From Deltaproteobacteria bacterium (GTDB lineage Bacteria; Desulfobacterota; DSM-4660; Desulfatiglandales; HGW-15): a stretch of DNA of 40,897 nt. The notes beneath the pieces were generated by a model, which was not told the origin of the DNA, did no database searches, and worked only from the letters and a program-made list of their open reading frames with translations. Below are positions 14,128 to 22,603 of the stretch, piece by piece. The stretch lies in assembly GCA_019310485.1 (NCBI GenBank), contig JAFDEF010000025.1, positions 1 to 40,897 of the forward strand, in the 5' to 3' direction. The position numbers and the translations under genes are program-made. Position 1 is the stretch's first letter, and each line of letters starts with the position of its first letter.

Positions 14128-14713
14128 ATGCAAGTACTTGAGAGTGCGAAAAGCGTTGCTCAAAAAGCAATGCATGTGAGCATTCAAGTCAATGCACTGA
14201 AAAAACTGGCCCAAAAGGTTTTTTCCTCAAAGATAGAGGTTCAACTCCGCTTGCAGACTGGTTTCGCTCCTTGCTGAAAACCTCATCTCGTTTAAAGATG
14301 TCGCAGAGTACGGGGGTCGGAAAGTCTTTTTTTACAAGAGAGCCCAAATTCTTGCTGCAGATCTTTGTGGAGCGTTTGAGGGCAAGTCGTGGGGATACTT
14401 CAAGGATATGGATCAGGTCACAGCCTTTGCAGACTACAAATTGCCCCAGATCCTGAGGCATGCGGGCGTGCTGGTCTATGCTCCTGGGTTGGGTGAAAAA
14501 GTAGACAAGCAAGTGGTACTTGAAGCCGGAAGCGTTGAAGAAGTTGAAATCAGGGCCAGTACCATTTGGGCCGTGGAGTTAATCAGAAGGGAACTTGCGG
14601 CCATGGGAAGAGATCTTAAGGCATACGAGATCGACTGGATTCTGTGGAACATGGCACAAAAACCGGAGTTCGGAAAAAAGCCATACCACAGGGCACTTAC
14701 CATTTTCTATTGA
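14128..14713 (+). pseudogene. Broken queuosine-salvage glycosylase gene (DUF2419 / QNG1 family)
   Basis: Two pieces remain. A start with a good ribosome-binding site (GGGGGAG before ATG 14128) gives about 30 residues resembling the family N terminus (Val-Leu-Glu-Ser-Ala-Lys-Ser-Val-Ala-Gln). A second piece in another frame (14237-14713) matches the C-terminal half: Phe-Tyr-Lys-Arg-Ala-Gln-Ile-Leu-Ala-Ala-Asp, Phe-Ala-Asp-Tyr-Lys-Leu-Pro-Gln, Glu-Val-Glu-Ile-Arg-Ala and Tyr-Glu-Ile-Asp-Trp. Roughly 130 middle residues, including the conserved Asn-Phe-Ser-Phe-Trp region, are absent, and the halves are out of frame. The intact enzyme releases queuine from queuosine nucleotides for tRNA modification. 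It is the only plus-strand gene in the right three-quarters of the window. Confidence 0.75.
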
Positions 14714-14813
14714 CTAAGAAGCATTAGGAGATAGGTTGTGCTGAAGCAAGCCGGATAGCTCCTGGGGGAAGGGTACTTGATTAGGATCGAACAGATTTTC
14801 GCCAACAAGAGAA

Positions 14814-16148
<1,335 letters not shown>

Positions 16149-16205
16149 TCATCTTCTGGCTTAGTTCCACATTCAGGCCTTATGTCAGCTTCAGGGGGGC
16201 TCGTG

Positions 16206-17369
16206 TCACTTGACCGCTCTTTTCAGTGTCTCAACCATGTCCAGTTTTTCCCACGTGAACTCAGGCAACTCCCGTCCAAAGTGCCCATAGTTGCATGTCT
16301 TCCTGTATATCGGCCTCAAAAGATCCAGCCTTTCAATAATGGCAGCAGGCCGAAAATCGAATTCTTTCTTGACGATTCTGGTTAGCTCTGAACTGGGGAC
16401 AACACCCGTGCCGTAAGCCCCCACCATAAGGGAGACAGGTTCGGCCTTCCCTATGGTGTAAGCAACCTGAATTTCGCACTTTTCTGCAAGACCGGCAGCC
16501 ACTATATTCTTTACCACGTACCTGCACATATAGGAGGAGCTCCGGTCCACTTTGGAAGGATCTTTCCCTGAAAAGGCTCCCCCACCGTGATAACCGAATC
16601 CGCCGTAGGTGTCCATGATGATTTTTCGGCCGGTCAGACCACAATCACCCAAAGGGCCTCCCACCACGAAACGCCCTGTGGTGTTGATAAAATACTGCGT
16701 GTTCTTGTCCAGCATATGATGTGGAATAACCTTTTTTATTACTTCCTCGATTATGGCTTCGCAAAGGGTCTCATAATCGACCTCAGGGTTGTGCTGGGCC
16801 GCTATGACCACCGTGTGCACCCTTACAGGTTTCCCTTCCACGTATTGCACGGTCACTTGCGATTTCCCGTCTGGTCTTAGCCAGGGCAATTTGCCTGATT
16901 TACGCACATGGGCGAGCCGCTGGGTAAGGCCGTGGGCCAAGTAGATCGGCATTGGCATATAGGTGGGGGTGTCCTTGCATGCATAACCAAACATAAGACC
17001 CTGGTCTCCAGCACCTTGCTCCTTGAAAAGGCCTTTTCCATTCACTCCTATAGCAATGTCAGGGGATTGCTTGTCAATGGTACTGAGAACGGCACAGGTT
17101 TCCCAATCAAATCCCATAGATGAATTTCTGTAGCCTATGTCTTTTATCGTTTCACGCACGATATCGGGCAGGTGTACGTAAGCGCTCGTTGTAATTTCGC
17201 CTGCTATCATGGCCATCCCTGTAGTAACCAGAGTTTCGCAAGCAACGCGGGCATTTTTATCTTGGGCCAGAATTTCATCCAGCACATGATCTGATATTTG
17301 ATCCGCAATCTTGTCAGGATGGCCCTCGGTGACAGACTCAGATGTAAATAAAAAGTTTTCGCTCTTCAT
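16206..17369 (-). CDS. metK: S-adenosylmethionine synthase (methionine adenosyltransferase)
   Basis: It makes SAM from methionine and ATP in the cytoplasm. The start motif [12 protein letters not shown] (catalytic His), the loop [12 protein letters not shown], and the P-loop-like Gly-Gly-Gly-Ala-Phe-Ser-Gly-Lys-Asp all occur in order. 387 aa is the normal length. GGAGAG lies four bases before the ATG. It is followed directly by ahcY. The 157-nt gap to panC upstream contains no SAM riboswitch that I can recognise. Confidence 0.97.
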   Translation of the reverse strand: MKSENFLFTSESVTEGHPDKIADQISDHVLDEILAQDKNARVACETLVTTGMAMIAGEITTSAYVHLPDIVRETIKDIGYRNSSMGFDWETCAVLSTIDKQSPDIAIGVNGKGLFKEQGAGDQGLMFGYACKDTPTYMPMPIYLAHGLTQRLAHVRKSGKLPWLRPDGKSQVTVQYVEGKPVRVHTVVIAAQHNPEVDYETLCEAIIEEVIKKVIPHHMLDKNTQYFINTTGRFVVGGPLGDCGLTGRKIIMDTYGGFGYHGGGAFSGKDPSKVDRSSSYMCRYVVKNIVAAGLAEKCEIQVAYTIGKAEPVSLMVGAYGTGVVPSSELTRIVKKEFDFRPAAIIERLDLLRPIYRKTCNYGHFGRELPEFTWEKLDMVETLKRAVK

Positions 17370-17526
17370 TTAGCTCTCCTTTCAACGCTGATTCCCCTCT
17401 TCCAGATCCGGAGAAGACCAAAACTGTATTTTTGGGCATGTAGTGGTACACCTCTTTTCAAAAAATGTCTACTCTTTTTTGGCATAGCCCACTCGGTTGT
17501 GCATCGGTGTATCGACTCGGAGGTTT

Positions 17527-18384
17527 TTACTCAGGACCAGAAGGGGAAAGTATGCAGTTGTCTATCAGCCTGGTTTTGCCCACCCTCACGGCAAGAGCCA
17601 GAAGAGTATTGCCCCTCAAAACGTCAACATTTTCAAGGGTTACAGGATCGCATACACTCACGTAGTCGATCTTAGTAAAAGGATGGTTCAGGATCAGTTC
17701 TTGTACTGCTCTTTTTATTTCGTCGGCCTTTCTTTTCCCCCGGCTGACCATCTCAGTGGCAAGGTCAAGGGATTTTTTCAGACAAAGGGCTGATTTTCTC
17801 TGTTGCGGGGTAAGATAGCTGTTACGTGAACTCATTGCCAGGCCATCGGGCTCTCTCACAGTTGGCACCCCGACGATCTTTATGTCGAAATTGAGATCCT
17901 TTACCATGCGGGTGATAACCGTTAATTGCTGATAGTCTTTTTGCCCGAAAACAGCAACGTGGGGCTTGGTAATGTTGAAAAGCTTGGCAACAACGGTAGT
18001 AACTCCATCAAAGTGGCCTGGCCTGGAAAGCCCGCAAAGGTGCTGAGTTACCCCTTGCACCTTGACCATGGTTTGAAAACCTTCGGGGTATATTTCTTCC
18101 ACCGAGGGTACAAAGGCGATATCTACTCCAACCTCTCGCGCCTTAACCAGATCTCCCTCCGTATCGCGTGGGTATGTTTCGAAATCTTCTGTTGGACCAA
18201 ACTGGGTTGGATTGACAAAGATGCTGATAATCACCTTGTCGGCAATTTTCCTGGCCGCTTTCATTAGCTCAAGGTGACCCTGGTGGAAAAATCCCATTGT
18301 GGGGACAAAGGCCAGGCTTTTCCCGGAGAACCGGATTTGTTCGCATTTTTCCTGGACCTCGGCTACGGTGCGGAAAACTTCCAT
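17527..18384 (-). CDS. panC: Pantothenate synthetase
   Basis: It condenses pantoate with beta-alanine using ATP (coenzyme A pathway). Seen: Val-Pro-Thr-Met-Gly-Phe-Phe-His-Gln-Gly-His (ATP-binding HxGH), Ile-Phe-Val-Asn-Pro-Thr-Gln-Phe, Phe-Gly-Gln-Lys-Asp-Tyr-Gln-Gln and the KMSKS-like Met-Ser-Ser-Arg-Asn. The start at 18384 is supported by AAAGGA six bases upstream and by the family N terminus; the frame is open 17 codons further. 285 aa is normal. It lies 81 nt downstream of a deoxynucleoside kinase gene, an arrangement I believe is common in this group. Confidence 0.95.
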   Translation of the reverse strand: MEVFRTVAEVQEKCEQIRFSGKSLAFVPTMGFFHQGHLELMKAARKIADKVIISIFVNPTQFGPTEDFETYPRDTEGDLVKAREVGVDIAFVPSVEEIYPEGFQTMVKVQGVTQHLCGLSRPGHFDGVTTVVAKLFNITKPHVAVFGQKDYQQLTVITRMVKDLNFDIKIVGVPTVREPDGLAMSSRNSYLTPQQRKSALCLKKSLDLATEMVSRGKRKADEIKRAVQELILNHPFTKIDYVSVCDPVTLENVDVLRGNTLLALAVRVGKTRLIDNCILSPSGPE

Positions 18385-18465
18385 CTCGTGTCCTTTAAAA
18401 TCAACTCCCTTCAGACAATGGTATTCCAGCTGCATGAGCCAACGATAAGGCTCTGGTTTGCGTTC

Positions 18466-19113
18466 CTATTTTTTCTGCATTTTTGCGCTCAGGGGAACAT
18501 AGTACTGAGTTCCGGATTTCATCTGCATAATGTGTTGTACCAGGTCTTCAAAGTCTTCCGGAACGTTTACAAAATCTATTTCCGAAGCATTCACTACGAG
18601 TAACGGTGACTCTGTATAGTGAAAGAAAAATTCGTTGAAAGCCTGGTTTATCTTGTCCAGGTATTTGTAACTAATTGATTTTTCAAACTTTCTATTTCTT
18701 TTCTTAATCCTTTGCGCAAGCACCTCCGTTCTTGCCTGTAGAAATAAAACAAGGTCCGGCGGGCGTATCCTTTTCTTAAGGATTTGAAATAGCTGTTCGT
18801 AAAGCCAGAATTCTTTATCATCCAAATTCGTTCGAGCGAAAATCCTGTCTTTATCAAAAAGATAATCAGAAATTGTAGCAGTTTTAAACAGATCGAGCTG
18901 CCCCATTTCAAGCGCCTGCTTGTAGCGTCTGAGTAGAAAGAATATCTGGGTTTGAAATGCGTATTTCTTGGGATCTTGATAAAAGTTGATCAAATAGGGG
19001 TTCTCTTCCACGTCTTCAAGCAAGCTGTGAGCCTTTATTCTTTTGGCAAGCATCTTCGCAAGGCTGGTTTTCCCCACCCCCAGGGGCCCCTCAATGACTA
19101 TGAAGTGGTGCAT
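18466..19113 (-). CDS. Deoxynucleoside kinase family protein, 215 aa
   Basis: The P-loop Glu-Gly-Pro-Leu-Gly-Val-Gly-Lys-Thr-Ser lies at residues 8-17 after a short beta strand. The Asp-Arg-Ile-Phe-Ala-Arg segment matches the DRx/ERS motif of the dNK family, and Gln-Ala-Arg-Thr-Glu-Val-Leu-Ala-Gln-Arg-Ile-Lys-Lys-Arg-Asn-Arg matches the arginine-rich lid. It would phosphorylate deoxynucleosides for salvage; substrate cannot be read from sequence. I chose ATG 19113 because the P-loop normally begins within ten residues. Starts at 19152 or 19221 are possible, but 19221 would overlap rsmA. It sits between rsmA and panC. Confidence 0.85.
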   Translation of the reverse strand: MHHFIVIEGPLGVGKTSLAKMLAKRIKAHSLLEDVEENPYLINFYQDPKKYAFQTQIFFLLRRYKQALEMGQLDLFKTATISDYLFDKDRIFARTNLDDKEFWLYEQLFQILKKRIRPPDLVLFLQARTEVLAQRIKKRNRKFEKSISYKYLDKINQAFNEFFFHYTESPLLVVNASEIDFVNVPEDFEDLVQHIMQMKSGTQYYVPLSAKMQKK

Positions 19114-19195
19114 GTTCTTGTCCAAATCTCCGGCACATGGACTGACAGTCATGCTATCTTGAATTGAAACGCAGGTCCCAATATGAAGGTTCCCA

Positions 19196-20059
19196 TTAGC
19201 ACTGAGGCTCTCGTTTGTCAAGAACGGGATCAGTGAGCACGGTGCTCAACCGCAGGAAATCATCAATGTCGAGCCTTTCTGCTCTGTCGCGGGGATTTAT
19301 GCGGCAATCAACCAGGCACTTAACAATGTAGTCGGGGCTGAGCGAAGGAAACGATCCTTTGAGAGAATTTGCAAGGATTTTTCGCCTGCTGGAAAATGCT
19401 GCCCTCACAATCCTTCGAAAGTTTTGCTCGGTGCCCCCTTTTACAGGGTAGGGTTTTGTGAAATCAAGCTCAACTACCATTGATCCAACTTTCGGACGGG
19501 GAAAGAAGGCCTCCTTCGGGATCTCAATAAGTGGGGAAACCAAAGCATGGTAGCGCACGAGAACGCTAAGGGCGCCGTATTCGCGGCTGCCCGGGCCGGC
19601 AACAAGCCTCTTGGCAAACTCGAGCTGGAAGGTCAGGACGGCACGTATAACGTGATGGCGGTTCTGGATAAGCTTTTCCAGGAAAGGCGATGAAATATTA
19701 TAGGGCAAATTGCCAATGACATACAGGTTCTTTTCAGTCTCGAGCTCATTGAAGCTGAACTTGAGAATATCCTCTGCAATGATGGTCACGTTATCAATGC
19801 CAGCCGCCTCAATTTTTTTCTTCATTGCTCGGGCAAGGTCTTGGTCCTTTTCAACTGCAAAAACGTGTTGAACGCGCTTGGCAAGGGGAAGCGTGAGGGC
19901 TCCAAGACCTGGGCCGATTTCAAGGACATGGGAAGACCTTTCAAAGTTTGCGCAGGCAAGTATTTGGTCAATGATCTTTGTTTCCTTCAAGAAATGCTGC
20001 CCAAGCTTTTTCTTTGGTTTTAGAGTATATTTCTGCGCTGGAAATCTTGGGCCGCTCAA
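19196..20059 (-). CDS. rsmA: 16S rRNA dimethyladenosine transferase
   Basis: It dimethylates two adjacent adenosines in helix 45 of 16S rRNA using SAM (ksgA). Seen: Lys-Lys-Leu-Gly-Gln-His-Phe-Leu, SAM-binding Glu-Ile-Gly-Pro-Gly-Leu-Gly-Ala-Leu-Thr, the catalytic Asn-Leu-Pro-Tyr-Asn-Ile-Ser-Ser-Pro, and Phe-Phe-Pro-Arg-Pro-Lys-Val. I chose TTG 20059, one base after the stop of the preceding gene with AAAGGAG upstream; the frame is open 12 more codons. About 287 aa, normal. Located between the DUF2062 gene and the deoxynucleoside kinase in the leftward run. Confidence 0.95.
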   Translation of the reverse strand: MSGPRFPAQKYTLKPKKKLGQHFLKETKIIDQILACANFERSSHVLEIGPGLGALTLPLAKRVQHVFAVEKDQDLARAMKKKIEAAGIDNVTIIAEDILKFSFNELETEKNLYVIGNLPYNISSPFLEKLIQNRHHVIRAVLTFQLEFAKRLVAGPGSREYGALSVLVRYHALVSPLIEIPKEAFFPRPKVGSMVVELDFTKPYPVKGGTEQNFRRIVRAAFSSRRKILANSLKGSFPSLSPDYIVKCLVDCRINPRDRAERLDIDDFLRLSTVLTDPVLDKREPQC

Positions 20060-20060
20060 C

Positions 20061-20549
20061 CTAGTAAGTTCTCCTTTTCTTGCGCCACTCGACAATGGAT
20101 CTGAAGAGCTTTAAGCTCAGAAAGTAGGAGGGCACTGAAGCTACGATGCCCAGCAAAAATCCGCCGACAAGGAATGCTGCAGCGATAGTTCCTCCTGCCT
20201 CCAGTATGTTACCCAGGATATGAAACGCACTTTCTTTTTGACTTATTGCATTGGTAACAGAGGCAAAACCCTGTCCTTTTCCAGGTAGGATCCAGACTCC
20301 GGTTCTATAGGAATAGTAATAGAGAAAATACCAGTTTAGAGGGTTGCTAACCCATGTTCCCAGCGCTGCTGTTATCTTGCTGCCCTTAAAGAGTACCGCG
20401 AGCGTAACTGCAAGGGCTGTTTGAAAGGGAACTATGGGCATCATGCCAGCAAAAACGCCTAGGGCTGTACCTAGGGCAAGCTCGCGAGGATCGCCCCTGA
20501 GCCGAATAAACCTGATGTATAGGTATTTTAGCTGCCTGATCAGTTTCAA
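20061..20549 (-). CDS. DUF2062 membrane protein, 162 aa
   Basis: The N-terminal basic helix is followed by Arg-Gly-Asp-Pro-Arg-Glu-Leu-Ala-Leu-Gly-Thr-Ala-Leu-Gly-Val-Phe-Ala-Gly, then two hydrophobic segments (about 25-60) with Thr-Trp-Val-Ser-Asn-Pro-Leu-Asn-Trp, the hallmark of DUF2062. A long C-terminal membrane helix (about 115-145) ends in a basic tail. The family has no settled biochemical function. Start is TTG 20549 with AGAGG about eight bases upstream. It is separated from tsaD by about 108 nt and from rsmA by one base, so it is likely co-translated with rsmA. Confidence 0.85.
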   Translation of the reverse strand: MKLIRQLKYLYIRFIRLRGDPRELALGTALGVFAGMMPIVPFQTALAVTLAVLFKGSKITAALGTWVSNPLNWYFLYYYSYRTGVWILPGKGQGFASVTNAISQKESAFHILGNILEAGGTIAAAFLVGGFLLGIVASVPSYFLSLKLFRSIVEWRKKRRTY

Positions 20550-20657
20550 AAGCTATGCCTCTGCCGCTTTTGGGACACCTTGCTAGATAAGTCCACCGTT
20601 AGAATAGCAGGAAATCAGACGAAAGCAAGGGTGGATGAAAAGGGGGACCTCCTCGGA

Positions 20658-21698
20658 TCATCGGCTCCTTTTCGCGCCAACCATATTTTCCACCGGAAAC
20701 TTCGACCGGACATCTATTGAAAGATCCGCTTTTTCGCCATTGAGAAGCCGATGGAATCCCGCCACCGCTATCATAGCAGCATTGTCGGTGCAATACTGCG
20801 GACGAGGGCAGTAGAGTCGAATTCCTTTCTCCAGGGTCGCCTGTTTCACACACTCTCTCAATGCTCTGTTACAGGCCACACCGCCCACAAGAGCCGCGCA
20901 CGAAACACCCAACCTGGTGCTCGCTTCTACAATCTTTTGAACAAGAACGTCAAAGACGGCTGATTGAAACGATGCTGCAATATCTGCAACTTTTATGGTG
21001 GCATGCTGCTTATTGCTTTGGCGCCACTCTTTCACAAAAAGCGCAACCGACGTTTTCAGCCCGCTGAAGCTGAAATCAAGTGAACCTTGTTCCAGGTAGG
21101 CACGCGGAAAATGAACTTTGTCCTCGCTTCCTGAGCGGGCCAGTTCTTCGATTATCGGTCCGCCCGGATAGCCCAGCCCGAGTATTTTGGCAACCTTATC
21201 AAAAGCCTCGCCCGCAGCATCATCAAGTGTTTGGCCGAGAAGCTCGTAATTGCCGAAGTCCTTCACGTGAAACAAAGATGTATGTCCTCCTGATACAGTT
21301 AAGACCACGAAAGGGAAGGTGGGTACTTCTTTTTCAAGAAAGACGGACAGAATGTGTCCCTCGAGATGATTTACCCCTATAAGGGGGATCCTCTTGGAAA
21401 AGCAGATGCCCTTTGCATAGTAAAGTCCGACAAGGAGCGCTCCTACAAGTCCGGGACCAATAGTGACGGCAATAGCGTCAAGGTCATCAATGCTAAGGGT
21501 GGCCTGCTGGAGAGCCCTGTCAACCACGGATGAAATACTTCCAACGTGTTCCCTGGAGGCTAGCTCCGGTACTACCCCCCCATAAGGATGGTGAATACTG
21601 ACTTGAGAATTAACAATGCTGGAAAGCACCTGCCTGCCGTTGCCCACGACGGCGGCTGATGTATCATCACAGGAGGTATCAATTCCAAGGATATTCAT
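20658..21698 (-). CDS. tsaD: tRNA N6-adenosine threonylcarbamoyltransferase TsaD
   Basis: It transfers threonylcarbamoyl from the adenylate to A37 of ANN-decoding tRNAs (t6A), with TsaB and TsaE. Seen: N-terminal Gly-Ile-Asp-Thr-Ser-Cys-Asp-Asp-Thr, metal-binding His-Leu-Glu-Gly-His (about 112-116), Ser-Gly-Gly-His-Thr near 140, Gly-Leu-Gly-Tyr-Pro-Gly-Gly-Pro and the late Tyr-Cys-Thr-Asp-Asn-Ala-Ala-Met-Ile. 346 aa, normal. The ATG overlaps the PP2C stop by four bases (ATGA). tsaE lies farther upstream on the same strand. Confidence 0.97.
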   Translation of the reverse strand: MNILGIDTSCDDTSAAVVGNGRQVLSSIVNSQVSIHHPYGGVVPELASREHVGSISSVVDRALQQATLSIDDLDAIAVTIGPGLVGALLVGLYYAKGICFSKRIPLIGVNHLEGHILSVFLEKEVPTFPFVVLTVSGGHTSLFHVKDFGNYELLGQTLDDAAGEAFDKVAKILGLGYPGGPIIEELARSGSEDKVHFPRAYLEQGSLDFSFSGLKTSVALFVKEWRQSNKQHATIKVADIAASFQSAVFDVLVQKIVEASTRLGVSCAALVGGVACNRALRECVKQATLEKGIRLYCPRPQYCTDNAAMIAVAGFHRLLNGEKADLSIDVRSKFPVENMVGAKRSR

Positions 21699-22498
21699 CG
21701 AGACATAATTCGCCTTCTAAGCTTGTGCCATTTCCCCTCCTTTAATACTTCCAGGAGCACAACGGTAATATTGTCCCCTCCACCTCCTTTAATTGCTTGT
21801 TCAACCAGCATGTTGACCTTTTGTTCAGCCGGCACGGAAGAATCACTTAAGACTGCCGCGATAGAATCCAGAGGGACACAATTAGTAAGTCCGTCCGAGC
21901 ACATCAGTATCATGTCTCCAGGCTCTGGTCTTATGGAATTAATGTAGACATTTACTTTGCTGGTTAGTCCCAGTACCCTTGTTAGCACGTTTTTCAAGAA
22001 GGGGTTAGTGGTGCCATCCGGGTTTGTCATTCCCATGCTTCTTTGTTCTGCCTCCACAGAATGTTCTTCTGAGATCTGAACCAGCCGTCCATTGTCAAAG
22101 AGGTAGATTGGGCTGTCTCCCACATTTGCTACCCAAAGTGTATCATTTTCTTGGATTAGGGCGGAAACCGTCGAGCCCATTCTATGATATTGTGGCTTTT
22201 TTTGGGCTTCGTGGATAATGGCATTGCTCATCATAATGGAATTCACCAGATGATTGGCAGTATTAGAAAGGTCTTTCCTGGTTGAAAAAAGAAAAGAAGG
22301 TGGCTTTCCCTCTTTGAGCTTGCGCCAATAACTGGCCATAGTATTCACTGCCAGCCGGCTGGCCACTTCCCCTGCCTTGTGCCCACCCATGCCGTCAGCA
22401 ATAGCATACAAATCAAGTTCAGGCGCTATAAGATACATATCCTGATTAATTTTTCTTTTTAGCCCGATATCAGTTTTTCCAAATGCTCGAATCTTCAC
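21695..22498 (-). CDS. PP2C-family Ser/Thr protein phosphatase
   Basis: It is a metal-dependent phosphatase. The motifs are in order: Asn-Gln-Asp (about 20), Asp-Gly-Met-Gly-Gly-His (about 36), Ala-Asn-Val-Gly-Asp-Ser (about 124), Glu-His-Ser-Val-Glu, Cys-Ser-Asp-Gly-Leu-Thr-Asn (about 205) and Gly-Gly-Gly-Asp-Asn-Ile-Thr-Val-Val near 240. All metal ligands are present. The start is GTG 22498. It lies downstream of a CHASE2 Ser/Thr kinase, a common kinase/phosphatase pairing (as PrpC with PrkC), and is translationally coupled to tsaD. The 105-nt gap before it contains a small hairpin (TGACTC / GAGTCA near 22562-22576). Confidence 0.93.
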   Translation of the reverse strand: MKIRAFGKTDIGLKRKINQDMYLIAPELDLYAIADGMGGHKAGEVASRLAVNTMASYWRKLKEGKPPSFLFSTRKDLSNTANHLVNSIMMSNAIIHEAQKKPQYHRMGSTVSALIQENDTLWVANVGDSPIYLFDNGRLVQISEEHSVEAEQRSMGMTNPDGTTNPFLKNVLTRVLGLTSKVNVYINSIRPEPGDMILMCSDGLTNCVPLDSIAAVLSDSSVPAEQKVNMLVEQAIKGGGGDNITVVLLEVLKEGKWHKLRRRIMSR

Positions 22499-22603
22499 GG
22501 AAGAAATCCGATGTTAACTGCCCAAAAATATTCTTCGACTGATCTGCACGTTCTTAAAGTATGACTCCTAGAGTCACGCGCTTTAAATAGAAACGAAAAC
22601 AAT

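Noticed and set aside
17370..17526. A SAM or SAH riboswitch upstream of metK; ACTCGG repeats were noticed near 17,490-17,525.
   Set aside because: The repeats are direct, not inverted, and no known SAM/SAH riboswitch core is seen in this gap or before ahcY.
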